A DNA stretch of 64,000 nt from Latrodectus hesperus (lineage: Eukaryota > Arthropoda > Arachnida > Araneae > Theridiidae): NCBI GenBank assembly GCA_037975125.1, contig CM075862.1:42260924-42324923 (forward strand), written 5' to 3'. Shown one piece after another: positions 51,813 to 64,000 of this stretch. The position numbers and the translations under genes were made by a program. The first letter of the stretch is position 1. Every line of letters starts with the position of its first letter. The notes below the pieces were generated by a model, which was given only the letters and a program-made list of their open reading frames with translations, ran no database searches and had not been told where the DNA came from.

Positions 51813-52941
51813 TTATGTTTTACCCCCTTTATGCTTGCTTTTTGACTTAAAGATTGTGAATCTTTTCCAGAATTTTCTCAAGATAGTTTGTTTTTTAGCA
51901 GATGTTATAGTTTTTTCCACACTAGTGCCTTCGCCCACATTTTCACTGATGTTATCCACGCCTTCATCAAAAAGTCTTTCTTCCTGTAAACTCTCTTGAC
52001 TTTGATCTAATCCTAACTGTTCATTTGTGGTAGTCTTGAAAAACTCACCTTCAACGCCATATATTTCTGATAGTAGGTATGAAACATGAGACTTTTCGTT
52101 GGTTTTCGAGATTTCATGCTTGTTCATCCGCAATTTTTCAAATTCGACTTGCTCTTTTATTACAACCGACCAGTCACGAATCTCCCATGGTTTGTTTGAG
52201 TCAGTTTCATTATTTTCATAATTATTTTTAACGTCTATTTTCAGTTGATTTTCAGCATCTTCATCTTTATCTAAGTGATTTTCGGCCAAAATGTTTTCAG
52301 TTTCTAGTTTTGGTATTGTAATTTCCTTTTCATATTCTGTGCTGTTATCACGAATTTTCTTGTCGTTTGTATCTTGCGAGCAATCGAAGCATTTTTCTGA
52401 TGTTTGGACTTTGATGTCTATTTTATTGCTGAACATTTTAGGATCTTTTGAAGGAGGTTTTATCGAGTCTTTAACTTTTTCCAAATTCTTTTTGGCCAAC
52501 ATTCGCATTTCTTCAAATTTATTTTGTTCTTCTATTACGATGGACCAGTCACGTAATGTCCATGTTGGGCTCGGCTCTGTTTCATTTTCCAGTGAGTTTA
52601 TAGCTTTTTCTTGGCATATATCAGAAATTATATTAATTTTTTTAGTTTCATTTTTGAAATTGTCCTTGGAATTGCTATGTTTTTCTTGCTGATCCGATAA
52701 CTGATAATTTGCTGTTTCTGCCACTTTGATGTTATCAGTTTCTTGCTTTTTATTGTTTGGTTTGTCTGTTATATCTTTATTTTTTATTTGATCTTTATGT
52801 TCAAAAGAATTATCATTTGATGTATATTCTATTTTTGAAAGTATGTCAGGATTTTTTGCAAGTGGATCTAAGTCTTTATCAGTTGGTAATGAAAGAATAT
52901 CGGACGGCTGATCTTTAGGTGAGTTTTTCCGTGATCTAATG
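51813..52941 (-). CDS. Copy C of W-repeat family: large exon 2, intact, two modules
   Basis: The acceptor AG (52943-52942) leads into C-ATT-AGA-TCA. With exon 1 the junction reads ...RNK-I-IRSRKNSPKDQ and the frame is open to TAA at 51813, about 387 residues in all. An ATG/GTG-limited reading would wrongly start at 52724; the frame is continuous upstream to the acceptor. Two modules are present, near residues 139 and 264: PTWTLRDWSIVIEEQ and KPWEIRDWSVVIKEQ. One module is missing relative to A and B, by comparison the middle one. The linker between them keeps the DTNDKK..DNSTEYEK pattern seen in B. The basic tail is ILRKFWKRF, then KSKHKGGKT. The donor GTAAGT starts 6 nt after the stop. The function is unknown, with the same caveats as copy B. 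Confidence 0.82.
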
Positions 52942-53045
52942 CTAAAACAAGATAGAAAATCAGAGAAAACTTAGTGATAATCAAATCGACATTAAGTCCC
53001 TTAAGAACAAGAGCACTCATATTTCGTTTGCTAATAATAATTTGG

Positions 53046-53112
53046 CACAGATGCCGTATAATCCAGGATGCCAAATTCTGAGTTTGGTGACTTTTTAGGG
53101 GATTTTCTAATG
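53046..53112. mobile_element. MITE of the GCCGTATAATCC family, left-end fragment in intron 1 of copy C
   Basis: CACAGATGCCGTATAATCCA followed by GGATGCCAAATTCTGAG and GGGGATTTTC matches the left 65 bp of the copies at 6343 and 19522. The remainder is absent. Confidence 0.7.
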
Positions 53113-53653
53113 TAACAATGATTTGCGGAAATACAAACTATATCATTTTGTCATAGTTTAAATTTTCAATACAATTTACAAAGAATTATTTAAAAATAAA
53201 TCTCCAATAATAATTTACAATTATAATAATCTCAATACATTGAAATATTATTTGAGTATTTTAATACTGTTAAATTAAATTTAAAATATGATTATATCAA
53301 TACAATGATTCAATATTTTGGAAAAAATTTTGATTAATGTTTTAGAGAGAGAATCAAATTTAAATAATTTGACATTCTAGATTAGTGCATCAAATATTTT
53401 TATTTTAAGTTATAATCAAAAATCTTTTTTCATTGTGAAAATATCTCAATTATTCACAATAAATACTTAAAGCACCAGGAATATGCAGCTATTTGTTTCG
53501 ATTTTAAATTTTTCTTACTTTCTTTCTAAAAAAGAACTTTTTTTTAATTATTTCGATTTCTAAACTTTTTTCTTTACTTTTAATTGTGAAAGATTATGCA
53601 AAAAAGAGCTATGCCTTATTTCGTCATACATATTTAAATCAAAGACTACTTAC

Positions 53654-53688
53654 ATCTTATTTCGCACAAACTTCAATACTCGGGACAT
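53654..53688 (-). CDS. Copy C of W-repeat family: exon 1 (short coding exon)
   Basis: ATG at 53688 opens MSRVLKFVRNK plus AT, then donor GTAAGT from 53653. The intron to exon 2 is 712 bp and holds a MITE fragment. It has the same length and phase as the exons of A and B, and CTTTCCAG precedes AATG. Confidence 0.75.
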
Positions 53689-53744
53689 TCTGGAAAGTAT
53701 GGATGTTATAGAAAATATACTATTAAAGATTGGTTTGAGATATA

Positions 53745-53880
53745 ACCGGTTTTATTCAGGGCTATCGCTGTATGATATCGCTATGGAAGATTATTTTACT
53801 TGGAGGATAAAAATTTTCAACCTATTGTCACTAAATTTGAGCAGAAAGGGGACGAGGTAGATTGTTTCACATCTAGGTCC
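53745..53880 (-). promoter_or_regulatory. Copy C: conserved 5' flanking block
   Basis: This is homologous to 22100-22260 and 33515-33660. The plus-strand words are GGAAGATTATTTTACTTGGA, TCAACCTATTGTCACTAAAT and GCAGAAAGGGGACGAGGT. Confidence 0.55.
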
Positions 53881-53939
53881 ATATATTTCATTGTTGCTTA
53901 AGAGCAATTGTTGTAAGATTTAGCATCTGATTATTGAAC

Positions 53940-56870
53940 CCAAAAAGATGTTTATTGTATTTAATCAATCATTGTTTCCAATACATTAACAGTTGTGAAA
54001 TATTATATAATAAAAATAAAATATCACAATAATACTACCATGCGAATTCAGTACAAAAATTATTACAAATTAAATATATAAAATGGATAAAGCATATACT
54101 TTTTTAGCAAATTTTTATATTAATTTAAATATCAATATATACAATTGAAAAAAACTAATCTAATACAGATTTCTTGAGACTGAATCATTTGTAAATGTAA
54201 ATGAAGCAAACTACGCTAAATTTTATTTGATCAATTTGGTTTTATTTTCGCAGTTGTATTATGTACGTTTTTCTGTTGGATCCACCTAATTATCAAAAGC
54301 GATAAAGTTGAGAGATAGGAATCAAGTTCATCGCTAATAGTGATATCTAGATTCTAATAAACATTATTTTTATAAGTTATAATTATTGCTAAGAAAATGA
54401 TATAACCTATTTTAAAAATGTGTATTTAATTAATATATTCATTTTTGTATGATGTCTCGAACCCGTCTTCTTCAGAATAATTCAATAAAACAAAATACTT
54501 TCACTTCTGACGACACATTTATTCCATATTAACATACACAAACCTTAATCATTAACACAAACATTAATTTTAGACATTTTTAACATTATACAAAGATCTA
54601 TATAGGTTTCAACAACCAAGAAACGTTACTTCCGCTACCTTGACAGTCAAAAACAGCAAACCATTTCTCGCGCTCCGACACAACTCATCCATTAAGTCCG
54701 AATGTCTCTCCCCTTTTCGCAGACAACTAAAAGCAAAAGTTCTTGTTTCCGTTAACTATTTGATTTTCACAATTTGTGTGACAGAAGTATTTCACTTTGG
54801 AATTTCCCCATGTTCTACTCTTTTTCTTCCATGCTACACATAACTATCATTAATTTCGAAAAAGCATGTTTGGTGATTTGATTCGTTTTGCTTTTTTTTA
54901 AATTAAAAGAATTGATTTGCTGCATTTGATAATATCTTATATACAATCTCATTCATATTATATAAATTTGATTTCGCTGATACACTTACAGCTTCTGACT
55001 TCACTAACAATAAATACTAACTACACAAAAGACTATACTTTTTTGTTCAACGCATTATTTAGACCGTGATCATAAGAAATTAATGATTTTTGGAAGAAAT
55101 TGTAAGTATATGAATTTTTGAAACTGGATTGGCATAAAATTCAATTTACATGAACATTATACTACTACAGTCTGCTCTCTGGCATAGTTTTAACGTTTTT
55201 CGAAGCCTAATATTTAAATTTTTAAATTTCTTTTAAAAACAGAAGTTGACGGTTGGATCTTAATTACTCTTGTTTCATTAGTTTTTTTTTAATGATAGAA
55301 AAGAATATACAGAAAAAAATAGAAATATACAGAAGCCAACATTTTCCTCAATTTTATTCTGCAAATAAAATAATGCAGCAAAATTAAAAGAAACATGTGA
55401 AATTCCATCGGTCAGGGAAAAGAATGTTCCTAAGCAACAATTATATACTTCAACATTAGAAAATTTTCTAACGAATAGATAATTATTACTTTGAAAGAAA
55501 TAAAAAGGACAATTAACGTAATCGTAAACAGAATACGATTGTTTTGTCTGACATGAAATAAATTAAGGATAGTAGAACTTGAAGTTGCCTAATTTTTCAT
55601 CTGCTTTTCAATTAATGAAAATAAAAAGCACTGCCACTCGTGGCTCATGATTAATTAAAGCTTTTGTGCTTTATTATTGACTGGCCCTGCAACTGGCGCA
55701 GATGAATTTTCTTGCGTCTGTTTATAGTTGTGAAATGAAATCAAAGGCACCATATTAAATTTTGCTTATGTATTCTGCTACGATCCTATTCAATAATTAA
55801 TTTCTCGTGTACGTTTATATTCACCTCTAAATAAAGTGAAACTGGTAACATAAATAATTACTCACTAGTACAAGCAACAATTCAATTTCCTTAATTGAAT
55901 AGGTGTTTGTACCAACTGTTTACAGCTGTTGCGCATGTGCTAAAATCACAAAACCCTTAGATGTATTTTTTTATTTATTTATTTATTATTATTATTTTGC
56001 AAAGGTAAAAACAAGTATGTAAAAAGTGAAAAACAATACGTAGTAAAATCAGATTATGTCCCAATTTTCATGACATACTAATCTAATTATTTTTTTGAGG
56101 TATAACATTATTTTTTTAACGAAAAATTCAATAAATCATGCAAATCAGTGGCTATAAATGATTTGTAATAATGCTTAGATATTTTGCTTATTTTATGAGC
56201 ATAATAATAAAAAAAACAATTAAATATTATATTATAATTGGAATATGTTATGCGTATGACATAAAATATGTATTAAACATATGATTTTAAGTAAAAAGCA
56301 ATAAAAATTACATTAAAAATTTACAATTATTATTCGATAGAAACATAAACTTAATTAGTTGTCAGGAAGTCTTGAATGCAGTGATTCTATAGCATCTATT
56401 CACACCCCCGTTAACAAGGAAACTATACTAATAACTTATTTATCTTAACTATCAATAAGAATGTTAAAACAAATTCATTAGTTTAACCTTTTAATATCAT
56501 TTGAGATATACAAATTAATTGCACGCGCGCGTGTGTGTGTGTATAACAATAGTAGATTCTTCATAGAAATACATTTTATGGAAATATTATTATGAAAATT
56601 ATAAATAATTTTTGAAAAAGAGAAATAAAATTTAAATTAATTGAAAATCTTTAAGTTTCATATTTCTGGATAATTATTGCAGGTATTGTAATTATATTAG
56701 ATTATCCATGGTTATCTGGGATGAATGAATAATGAATTGCTAGTTGTTACTAATGACACTTGGACAAGCCAAGCTCGCTATGCCTTGGCTATGCGAATTT
56801 AAGTTAAGTCAGTAGGGTGAGTCTTTCGTTTAATCAGAGTACCACGAAAGTGAAAATGCAATTTTGTTCT
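53940..56870. other. AT-rich spacer with a possible solo LTR
   Basis: No gene was found. The segment 54450-54838 is less AT-rich. On the minus strand it would start TGTGTAGCATGG and end GGTTCGAGACA, which might be a solo LTR, but I see no target duplication. A GC/GT dinucleotide run lies at 56523-56543. Confidence 0.35.
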
Positions 56871-56874
56871 TCAA

Positions 56875-57122
56875 ATCTTCCTACAGATGGCACCACCAGA
56901 GGATGCACTCCCCCAATTTTGTCATTGATATGAAGATAGTGGAAATTTTCTCAAGACCTTTGCACCCATTGTTATTGCTCAACGACCGACCGCAGGAATT
57001 TCGATTCCACAGATTTAACGAGTACGATCGTATGTACTCGGTGGGTCTTTGGCGACATTAGGAATCAAACCCAGTCCTTCCGAATGAATGCCGATGCCCT
57101 AACCACTAGGTTACTACGGCCC
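56875..57122 (-). mobile_element. tRNA-derived SINE, family 4
   Basis: About 250 bp is less AT-rich than the flanks. The right end GGAATCAAACCCAG followed by GATGCCCTAACCACTAGGTTACTACGG is, on the minus strand, an A box (CCTAGTGGTTAGGGC) followed by a B-box-like GGTTTGATTCC. The body includes CCACCAGAGGATGCACTCCC. Confidence 0.65.
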
Positions 57123-57129
57123 TGAATTA

Positions 57130-58780
57130 AAATTACAATTACATTTATAAAATAATTTAATATCTTTTGCTAGAAACCTATTGCTCTCAATTTTCTATAA
57201 TTATATTTCCTTGAGGCAAATTATAATTATGTATTGAATATTGCTTCAGAAAATTGTCAAGGAAATCTCTTTATGTGGTTATTAATATGTCCGTGTCTTT
57301 GAGTCAAATATTTTATGTGTAAGCAATTTGTGTTGAAGTAAACATTTGAATTGTTTGTCAAATGGTTCTATTGCTATTTAGATAATTGGGAATTCTAGTG
57401 ATGTGTAGGTGCCACTAAAACCTATGAGAAAATCCAAGTTTCAAAATGATTATTCGGACACCGACGATAGTTTTTCTAAAAAAATAATAATTGATTATTT
57501 TTTCATCAAGATAATCTAGAGGTTAAATATACAATCACTGTTGCGAATATTTTTGCTTGACGGAAAGAAAATTAAAATTTTTTAGTTAATTACAAAATGC
57601 AGATATATTTCCTATATTATTCCCATATGATATATATTCTATGTTCATCATCGTATTCTATTATAATTTTATCATACATTTATAGTTTCTCTATTCATTT
57701 AAGAAGAATTTAACTAACAAGATGTTTAGTTTTTGTAACTACCTCAGTGATTACGTTATATAAGATATTTATTTATGAATAAATTAATCTATTTAATCAA
57801 AGCTTTTAAATTTTTAAATACTTATCTTCCAAAAAATTGATTTTAAAAATAAATTATCGACTAAAATACCAAACATAAAGCCTCCTCCTTCCTCATATGA
57901 ACATGCAATTAATTTTAGTTTTTCCGAATTATATTGAAAAAAATTATAATTTTCCTCCACATTCGCCATCTTTCAAAACCAAATTTACATTTTTGTTCAA
58001 GTTTTCGTAGTTTTTAATTAGTTTTTAAAATAATAATTAGCTTTTAATTAGTAAATTTTGTAGTTTTGTTGGTAGAATTTTGTTGTTAATTAAAATATTA
58101 TTATTTTATGTTAAAATCCTTAATTAAACTTGATTGTAATATTCTTACTAAAATTAAAATATCTTCCCGATTTAGATACTCTTTAAGAAAGATCTGTAGC
58201 TTTTATTCTTCAGATTGCTCATTTCAATATTTACTAAATATTCAAGTTGCTTAGTACTGGGATCTACCTGAGTGATAATGTTATATAAAATATTAATTTC
58301 TGAATAATTAAAAATTCTTTAAAAAAATCACACATTAATTTTACTTTGTAAATATTTATAATCCTAAAAAGAGATTCTAAAATTAAATTTTTGAATAAAA
58401 CTCCAAAAATAAACCTTTCACCTTTCCCATATGACCATTCAAATAGTATTGGCAATTACGCGAATTATATTTAGCTTATAACTTTTCCTCAAACTTAGCA
58501 ACCAGTAGATAACCAGCCTACATAAAATGCCAAAGTTTTACAGTTAAATTTAAAATATTATTATATTCTATTAAATGTCGTATTAAAACTCCTTCCACCT
58601 GTTATTGTTAACATCTCACTAAAAATAAAATATTTCCACTCCTTAGATATTCTGGAACAAAAATCTATAGATTTAAAAGCTCAAACTCAAAATATTAATT
58701 TGATGCTAGTTTTCGATCGACAACAACGTAATATAAAATATTTATATCTGAAAAAGTTAAATCTGTTTAATCTTGCAGAT
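57130..58780. other. AT-rich spacer
   Basis: No gene or recognised element. Two loosely similar stretches (57730-57900 and 58265-58440) suggest an old local duplication. Confidence 0.4.
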
Positions 58781-58784
58781 CAGA

Positions 58785-58958
58785 TATGGCTGGTCAACTC
58801 TAGGGGTATCATTACACATGGAGGATATTGCGATCACGAGATATTTAACGTGCTATCAGATGGGATTAGAGGATCTTCGATTGGGTCTGCGTTCGAACTC
58901 ATTACCTTCTGATAACGAGAATGATAAGTCTAACCAATGAGGTCACCGCAGCCTCAGG
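58785..58958 (-). mobile_element. SINE fragment, family 2
   Basis: GGGGTATCATTACACATGGA, then GATCTTCGATTGGGTCTGCG, TTCGAACTCATTACCTTCTG and ATAACGAG match the 3' part of 61770-61995 and partly 12865-13115. TGCGTTCGAACTC is a B-box-like sequence on the minus strand. Confidence 0.6.
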
Positions 58959-59205
58959 TTGAATTTGTTTTCGTGTGTAAAAAGTGAAAATAGAGCAACA
59001 AGCAATCCAAATCAATTGCAGAAAAATAATTTGCTGTAGTGCCTTTATTATATTGTGTTTACACAGCAAATATGTACAATTTAGATAAGCCAATCAAAAC
59101 AATCTTACATCTTTGTTACAGTTGATTTAAAATTATTTGTCCATATTTCTATGAATAGATAAATATCAATTAGTATTCTTCGAACATTACTTCGAAAAAA
59201 AGGCC

Positions 59206-59501
59206 TGTTGTAAAAGATCCATATTAACTATACCGACAATAGATGGCGTTACTGGCCAATACAAAATATTGTACATCCAATAGAATTAGAAGAGAGAGTA
59301 GGGGACTGTGAGGAATGGAAGCCGAACCATCCGGTTCGTAAATAAATTTGTTTATAGTTTGTACTGTACAGGTACTATGTAACCTTATTATTAATTATTA
59401 AATATTTTCTTTGTAACTATTTTTTTTAATCATGTGTAATGTCGTAATAAATATAATGTTTCTTTGCCTAATTCTAACTCCATTTTCTTACGTCCCCTAC
59501 A
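59206..59501 (+). mobile_element. Possible solo LTR
   Basis: A 296-bp stretch starts TGTTGTAAAAG and ends CCCCTACA, and contains AATAAA signals and a T-rich 3' part, as in an LTR. No 5-bp target duplication is seen (AGGCC versus CTGTC) and no partner LTR is in the window. Confidence 0.3.
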
Positions 59502-59997
59502 CTGTCGAAATATTATAAAAAATTACAGCGTTTTTTACTGTTATGTGTTTACATTCCTTGAGCGCAAAATAAATAATTGTTTTATGTAATTGATGAGTAA
59601 ATTTTGAATTAAACCATTGCTTTCTTACAAAATGTTTGATTTTCGTTAATAACTTAAAGTAAGAAATTTATTGAATTCAAAAATGAGATTTAAGTAATAG
59701 ATTATAACTTTCCTGTAACTGTATCTATTATTTTTACGTTTTTGTATTACTTTTTGCGAAACAACAGTAACAGAAAATTTGAGTAGTTAGTACTAACAAA
59801 AGTTGTATTCAAACTTTCCAGAAGAGAAGCTTCAGTTGTGTTACTTTCGGTAGGAAGAAGCAACAATGCCACAAATCAGATCATGATTATCCAACGTGCA
59901 TGAAATGTCTACTTGACCTTTTGTCTTTTACTTGTGGGGACTGTTAAAGAGAAAACCATTGGAAACAAATTCACGTACAATTGAAGAACTAGGCATA

Positions 59998-60160
59998 CAG
60001 ATGCCGTATAATCCAGGATTCCAAATTCCAAAATTTTTTGGCTATGAAAAAATGTAGTCAAGATGACGTATTGTGACGTGCGCGAAGACGTAAATAATAG
60101 GGTTGCCAAATAAGAATTTTCTGCATTATTTTTATAATCCTCCATATGCTCACGTATATG
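59998..60160. mobile_element. MITE of the GCCGTATAATCC family, truncated
   Basis: CAGATGCCGTATAATCCAGG followed by ATTCCAAATTC is the inverted right end of the copy at 19522-19772. The match continues through TGACGTA, GTGACGTGC, GACGTAAATA and AGGGTTGCCAAAT to CTCCATATG. The far end is lost. Confidence 0.75.
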
Positions 60161-60462
60161 GTGAAGTAGGCAGAAGGCACTTCTCAGCACCTATATGAAA
60201 GGGAGTAATCATATTTAATACATTACCTTTTATTTTATACGTTGATTTTATGGGCCGGTTTTACGTGTCACGCTCTGTAATACTAATTTAGACTTTCAAT
60301 CAAAAATTTCACTTGTGAAAGTCTCTTTTATAAAACATTTTATTAGGCAAATTTTATGCTCGTTTTCACCTTTTATTAATTTTATGCACTTTATCGAAAC
60401 ATCATTAATATTAAGTAAATTTTAAAAATATTTTATGTTTCAAAAGTATTAACTTATTAAAC

Positions 60463-60728
60463 TAAACTCCGTGGCATGACAACCCGTGTGGCCCAAGGCT
60501 TACTGAGTCCATAACTATATTTTTGACCAAGGGTCCTGAGGTGCGAAGCATATGTCTCAGTTAGGTGGTCAGCCTAACGTGCGACCCCAGTGCTTAGTTC
60601 CCAAGCAAGCTCAATAGTTCAGTTTATGTACCCACTGAAGGGATGAAAGGTTGAGACAATCTTGCCCAACCTGAGAATCGAACCTCGCACCTGTGCCTTG
60701 GGAGCGTCAAACTAAGCCATTGGACTTC
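60463..60728 (-). mobile_element. tRNA-derived SINE, family 1, second copy
   Basis: This matches 39000-39258 along its length (GTGCGAAGCATATGTCTCAG, TTAGGTGGTCAGCCTAACGT, CCCACTGAAGGGATGAAA). The B box region reads GAGAATCGAACCTCG on the plus strand. Substitutions and small gaps show it is old. Confidence 0.8.
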
Positions 60729-60729
60729 G

Positions 60730-61765
60730 TTAACTTATTAAGGACTTTATAAAAATAATGGATTAGTTATAAATGATTTAACTTAATAATGGATTAGTTA
60801 TATAACCGTTATTGATACTTTCAGGAAAATATTGTTCCTGTATTGGTACATTTTCAATTTGCAAAATTATAAAGATTTATTGATATTGAACTTCACGAAA
60901 ATGTATATATTATTTATCGCATCACATACATATGCAGAAAACGATTATTTTATCATCGCATAAGACAAAAACTTCCTTTTCAAATGAGATATAACTATAA
61001 GTCATCCTGAATTTAATTTCTCTGAATTTCAATCAATATATCATATGGATTGATTATTCTAATCCCCAAAACAAAATAAGTTATTTCATATGAAACATCC
61101 ATTGACAATGATTCTTATTTTGATTATTTATTAATACCTTTCAATAGAATACATACCTTGGTAAACTTTACAACGTTTGGCTAATTATCTTTACATTGAT
61201 AAATAATATTATACAAAAATATTAATACAGCTAATATAAAGATCTATAATTCATAAGGTGTATAATTTCGAAAGATTTTAAAAGTTTTTTTAAAACTAAA
61301 GCAGATAATCTTGGATTTCTATATATAGATTTAATGGATATTCAATCCTTCCTAGAGTGTATAGAGAAATGGCAATTATTCCAAATAATGAACTTTAGAA
61401 TAATGAACTTTAGAGCTTTTCGAAATAATATTTATAAATAATAATTTGCTTATCTCTATAGTTCTACCATTCAGATGTTATTTAACTGTATTTTGGTGTA
61501 ATAAATATTAGCTTTTTAGCATTTTATTTCATGGTTAATATTACGATAAATGAAAAAGCTCCCTAAAATAAACTTCTCAAAAACGTAAAGCTGTACGTGT
61601 AGCAAAGTAGAAGGATTAGTGTTTAGTAGTTTAGTCCAATCATTTATGATTTTGACACCTTTACCTGATGTTATTTTACTCATCTCCCTGAGTACTGATC
61701 CATGCCTAAGACTAATATGCAGATTCACTTCAAAGAGGAATTAAGAGTGTTGAAGACAGACTAAA
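60730..61765. other. AT-rich spacer
   Basis: No gene, RNA or repeat family was recognised. Confidence 0.5.
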
Positions 61766-61769
61766 CCCT

Positions 61770-61995
61770 CAACAAGGGTATTCATAATTTAGAAGCAGAA
61801 ACCAAGCAGAAGACACCAGACTTGGCCTGCTACTCCCAGAGGTATCATTTCATATTGATGCCATTAGGACAATGGTATCAATATGGCACAACATATTTAT
61901 AGTATCTAAGCACGACGTATCTTGAGTTGGGTCTAGATTCGAAATCACTACCTTCCGATAACGAGACTTAAGGCCCTAGACTACCGTGACCTGAT
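61770..61995 (-). mobile_element. tRNA-derived SINE, family 2
   Basis: GAAGCAGAAACCAAGCAGAA, CCCAGAGGTATCATTTCATA and GCCATTAGGACAATGG are shared with 12865-13115. GATTCGAAATCACTACCTTC followed by CGATAACGAG is shared with 58785-58958. On the minus strand the tRNA-like head lies at the right end (CACGGTAGTCTAGGGCC). Confidence 0.65.
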
Positions 61996-62523
61996 TTCTG
62001 GTGTAGTTGTTTGAATCTACTTTGCATTGTAATCTCCGGTCCATTTGGCTATTTTAGCAAAAGTAACCAATGTACGGCAAACAAGTCAATCCTTAAAAAG
62101 TATGGTCAAAACTGTAATTGAGTTAATGCAATAAAATTAAAATCATTCATTCGTCAACTAAAACATGATAAAATGTTTAAAAATTGTTTCATTGTAGCGC
62201 CTTTGAATTCTTTGTTTTCTCAATTTATTATTCATAAATATGCATATTTTCTTGAGTTTCATTATGTATTCATATTTTGCACAGTAAAATAAAGCAATAC
62301 ATAACTGTTATTTAATAGAATGTCGTAGAGAAGGGCATATCGTAGAAATTAGAAAAAAGTTATACTGAAAATTTTGGAATGAACTTTGCAAATAAGTATA
62401 GTGAAATATAATTTGAGATATGAATATTCAAAAATGCAATCGAGAGAGAGAGTAAGTATATCCACAGGAATAAAATTTTATGGAACCCTGAATTTTAAAA
62501 TTGAAATAAATTATTGCCAGCGT

Positions 62524-62605
62524 GACGAGATGGATGAGTCTTTAGTGCAGTGGACTGTTAATCCATTGGACTCAGCCCTTGTAGTTTACAGTCCCATGTG
62601 GTCGG
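62524..62605 (+). pseudogene. tRNA-Ser relic with anticodon position GTT
   Basis: The 82 bases align end to end with the intact tRNA-Ser: GACGAGATGGATGAGTCTTT, then TGGACTGTTAATCCATTGGA, then CCCATGTGGTCGGC. The anticodon stem TGGACT..ATCCA is intact, but the anticodon position reads GTT instead of GCT. The A box, B box (AGTTTACAGTCCC) and acceptor pairing are damaged, so it is probably not transcribed or not functional. Confidence 0.75.
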
Positions 62606-62814
62606 CTCGTAAATTTTTTCCACTTTCTTTAAAAATTTGCAATGTTTTTTTTCTTATCAAAACCTTTGCATTTAATGGTGCTACGAAGAAAAGTTCTTTT
62701 AAATGTAATATTACATGGAAAATGTTTAGTTAATTTAATATTTTTTTACTTAATAAAATGATTTATTTTATCGCTTTTAAGCAATCCATTTCAACAATGT
62801 GTTATATTCTGTGC

Positions 62815-62955
62815 ATCAACATCATTATATATTCATATGATATATATCATATACTACTATATATATATATATAGTGATATATATATCAGTGTATATATAT
62901 ATATATAGTATATATATATATAGTATACTATATCATATATATACTATATATTGAA
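62815..62955. repeat. Interrupted (TA)n tract with internal dyads
   Basis: TA-rich sequence is broken by GATATATATC, CAGTG and TAGTATACTA, which form several overlapping short palindromes. Confidence 0.8.
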
Positions 62956-62959
62956 TACT

Positions 62960-64000
62960 TTGGTCTTATGTCTACAGAAATTAAATAGTGCTTTTAGTGT
63001 CTTATAAAAGCACTAATAAACCATTTTGGTTACATCTAAATATATAATTGAAACTCATTTAAACATTCCTTTTTATTAACAATTCATATAAAATGTTGCT
63101 GAAATGGTGAGTTAAAGACAAAGTAATTTAGTGTATTTACTTCACATAGTCTTTGGCTTTAAAAATTTTAAATGTAGCAATCTTATTATTAATTCATATA
63201 AAAATTGGAATATAAATAATTGTTTTATTATAGTTTCAGTTTTCCATGTTTATATTTATATTTATTAATGAACACTTCAAAAATCAGTTCAGAATTTGAA
63301 TTCAATAAAGTTGAGGAAATGTGTGCATTTATTGTTAGTGAACCTTCAAGAACATTCTTTTAGAAAGAAAGGGGCACATAAAGTCATAGTTAATAGTATT
63401 GTAATGTATCTATTATATTTTCTGTTACAACAACATATATTAAAAAAAGATGTTTAACCAAGTTATTTCTCGGATCTATTTTAAACAAATATTTTTGTTA
63501 AATTTCAATGTGAAATTTATAGTTTTTAATGTCTTCATTAGTTACAGTTTAATTCATTTTCATCTGTACTGAAAGAAATCTATATCGAAAAAAATTATAC
63601 TCAATTTTAAGTTTTAGAATCTAGAATATTTTTAAGAGTGGTATAATACGAGAATTAAGAGAGCGCGTGTTTTTTTTTTTTATAAAAACAGTTACATATT
63701 CAGTGGCGTGACAGGAGGCTTCAGAAAGAAAAAAAAAAGAACTCATAAAACGTGGTGTCACAAATAATGTTTAGTTAGAGAAAAATCTCAATGTTCTCGA
63801 ATATATTGTGATTTCAAAAATAAGAATGAAAAATGAAAACCGAATAAGAATGAAAACGCCAATAATAAAAAAAAGAAAAATATACTTTATTTGACATCGC
63901 ATTAAAGGTAGAACAGGATAGGGAAATGTTTTAACCAAGCATATATAAATTTTCTACTTCGGTGATAAAGATGAAAAAGAGTGTAAACGTTCATCACTTA
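62960..64000. other. AT-rich spacer to the window end
   Basis: Nothing was recognised. Short A/T homopolymer runs occur near 63669-63682 and 63729-63740. Confidence 0.5.

Noticed and set aside
51813..52724. Copy C as a 303-residue protein starting at 52724
   Set aside because: The codon there is GTG. The frame continues upstream to a splice acceptor at 52942 matching copies A and B.
59206..59501. Firm call of an LTR retrotransposon
   Set aside because: No target duplication, primer-binding site or second LTR was found; kept only as a low-confidence feature.

Overview
The window is AT-rich eukaryotic DNA from an animal, most likely an arthropod. The evidence is intron-containing genes with GTAAGT donors, mariner/Tc-type transposons with a DUF4817-like transposase, tRNA-derived SINEs, hAT-type MITEs and long (TA)n tracts. 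A spider or other chelicerate is my best guess from the transposon flavour, but nothing here proves it. Most of the 64 kb is gene-poor and repeat-rich.

The main content is a family of three tandem paralogous genes, all on the minus strand: copy A (about 15540-22053), copy B (about 29770-33464) and copy C (about 50375-53688). I do not recognise the family. Each copy has the same inferred architecture: a very short first coding exon (11 codons plus 2 nt, M-S-R-[VL]-L-K-F-x-R-[HN]-K), a phase-2 intron, and one large exon carrying the rest of the protein. The proteins are Asn/Glu/Lys-rich and apparently disordered, with two or three copies of a W-x-[LIV]-R-[DE]-W-S-x-V-[IL]-[KE]-E-Q module and a basic C-terminal tail with an FWK core. 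In each copy a GTAAGT donor follows the stop codon by 0-6 nt. A second intron of 1.1-1.2 kb then leads to a conserved terminal 3'UTR exon ending at AATAAA. Copy A carries a one-base frameshift in an A6 run.

The most unusual element lies inside that second intron in all three copies. It is a cassette of about 0.55 kb bounded by inverted repeats whose two arms have changed together between paralogues. It contains five small palindromes in a fixed order: CAGGTA..TACCTG alternates with TAGGTA..TACCTA on a period of about 112 bp. This looks like a conserved RNA (or DNA) structure, and I know of no description of it.

Layout: 1-9.3 kb, gene-poor, with a hAT MITE and a second MITE; 9.3 kb, tRNA-Ser(GCT); 12.8-15.3 kb, hairpin, SINE, dead mariner and TA tract; 15.5-22.3 kb, copy A; 26.3-26.7 kb, a duplicated long hairpin; 29.0-33.7 kb, copy B; 36-42.3 kb, TA tract, non-autonomous Tc-like element, SINEs, dead Tc1 element and an identical second tRNA-Ser(GCT); 45.7-49 kb, a nearly intact 1.57-kb transposon between TA tracts; 50.4-53.9 kb, copy C; 54-64 kb, SINEs, MITE fragment, possible solo LTRs and a decayed tRNA-Ser relic.

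All calls come from reading the sequence. No database search, folding or transcript evidence was available.
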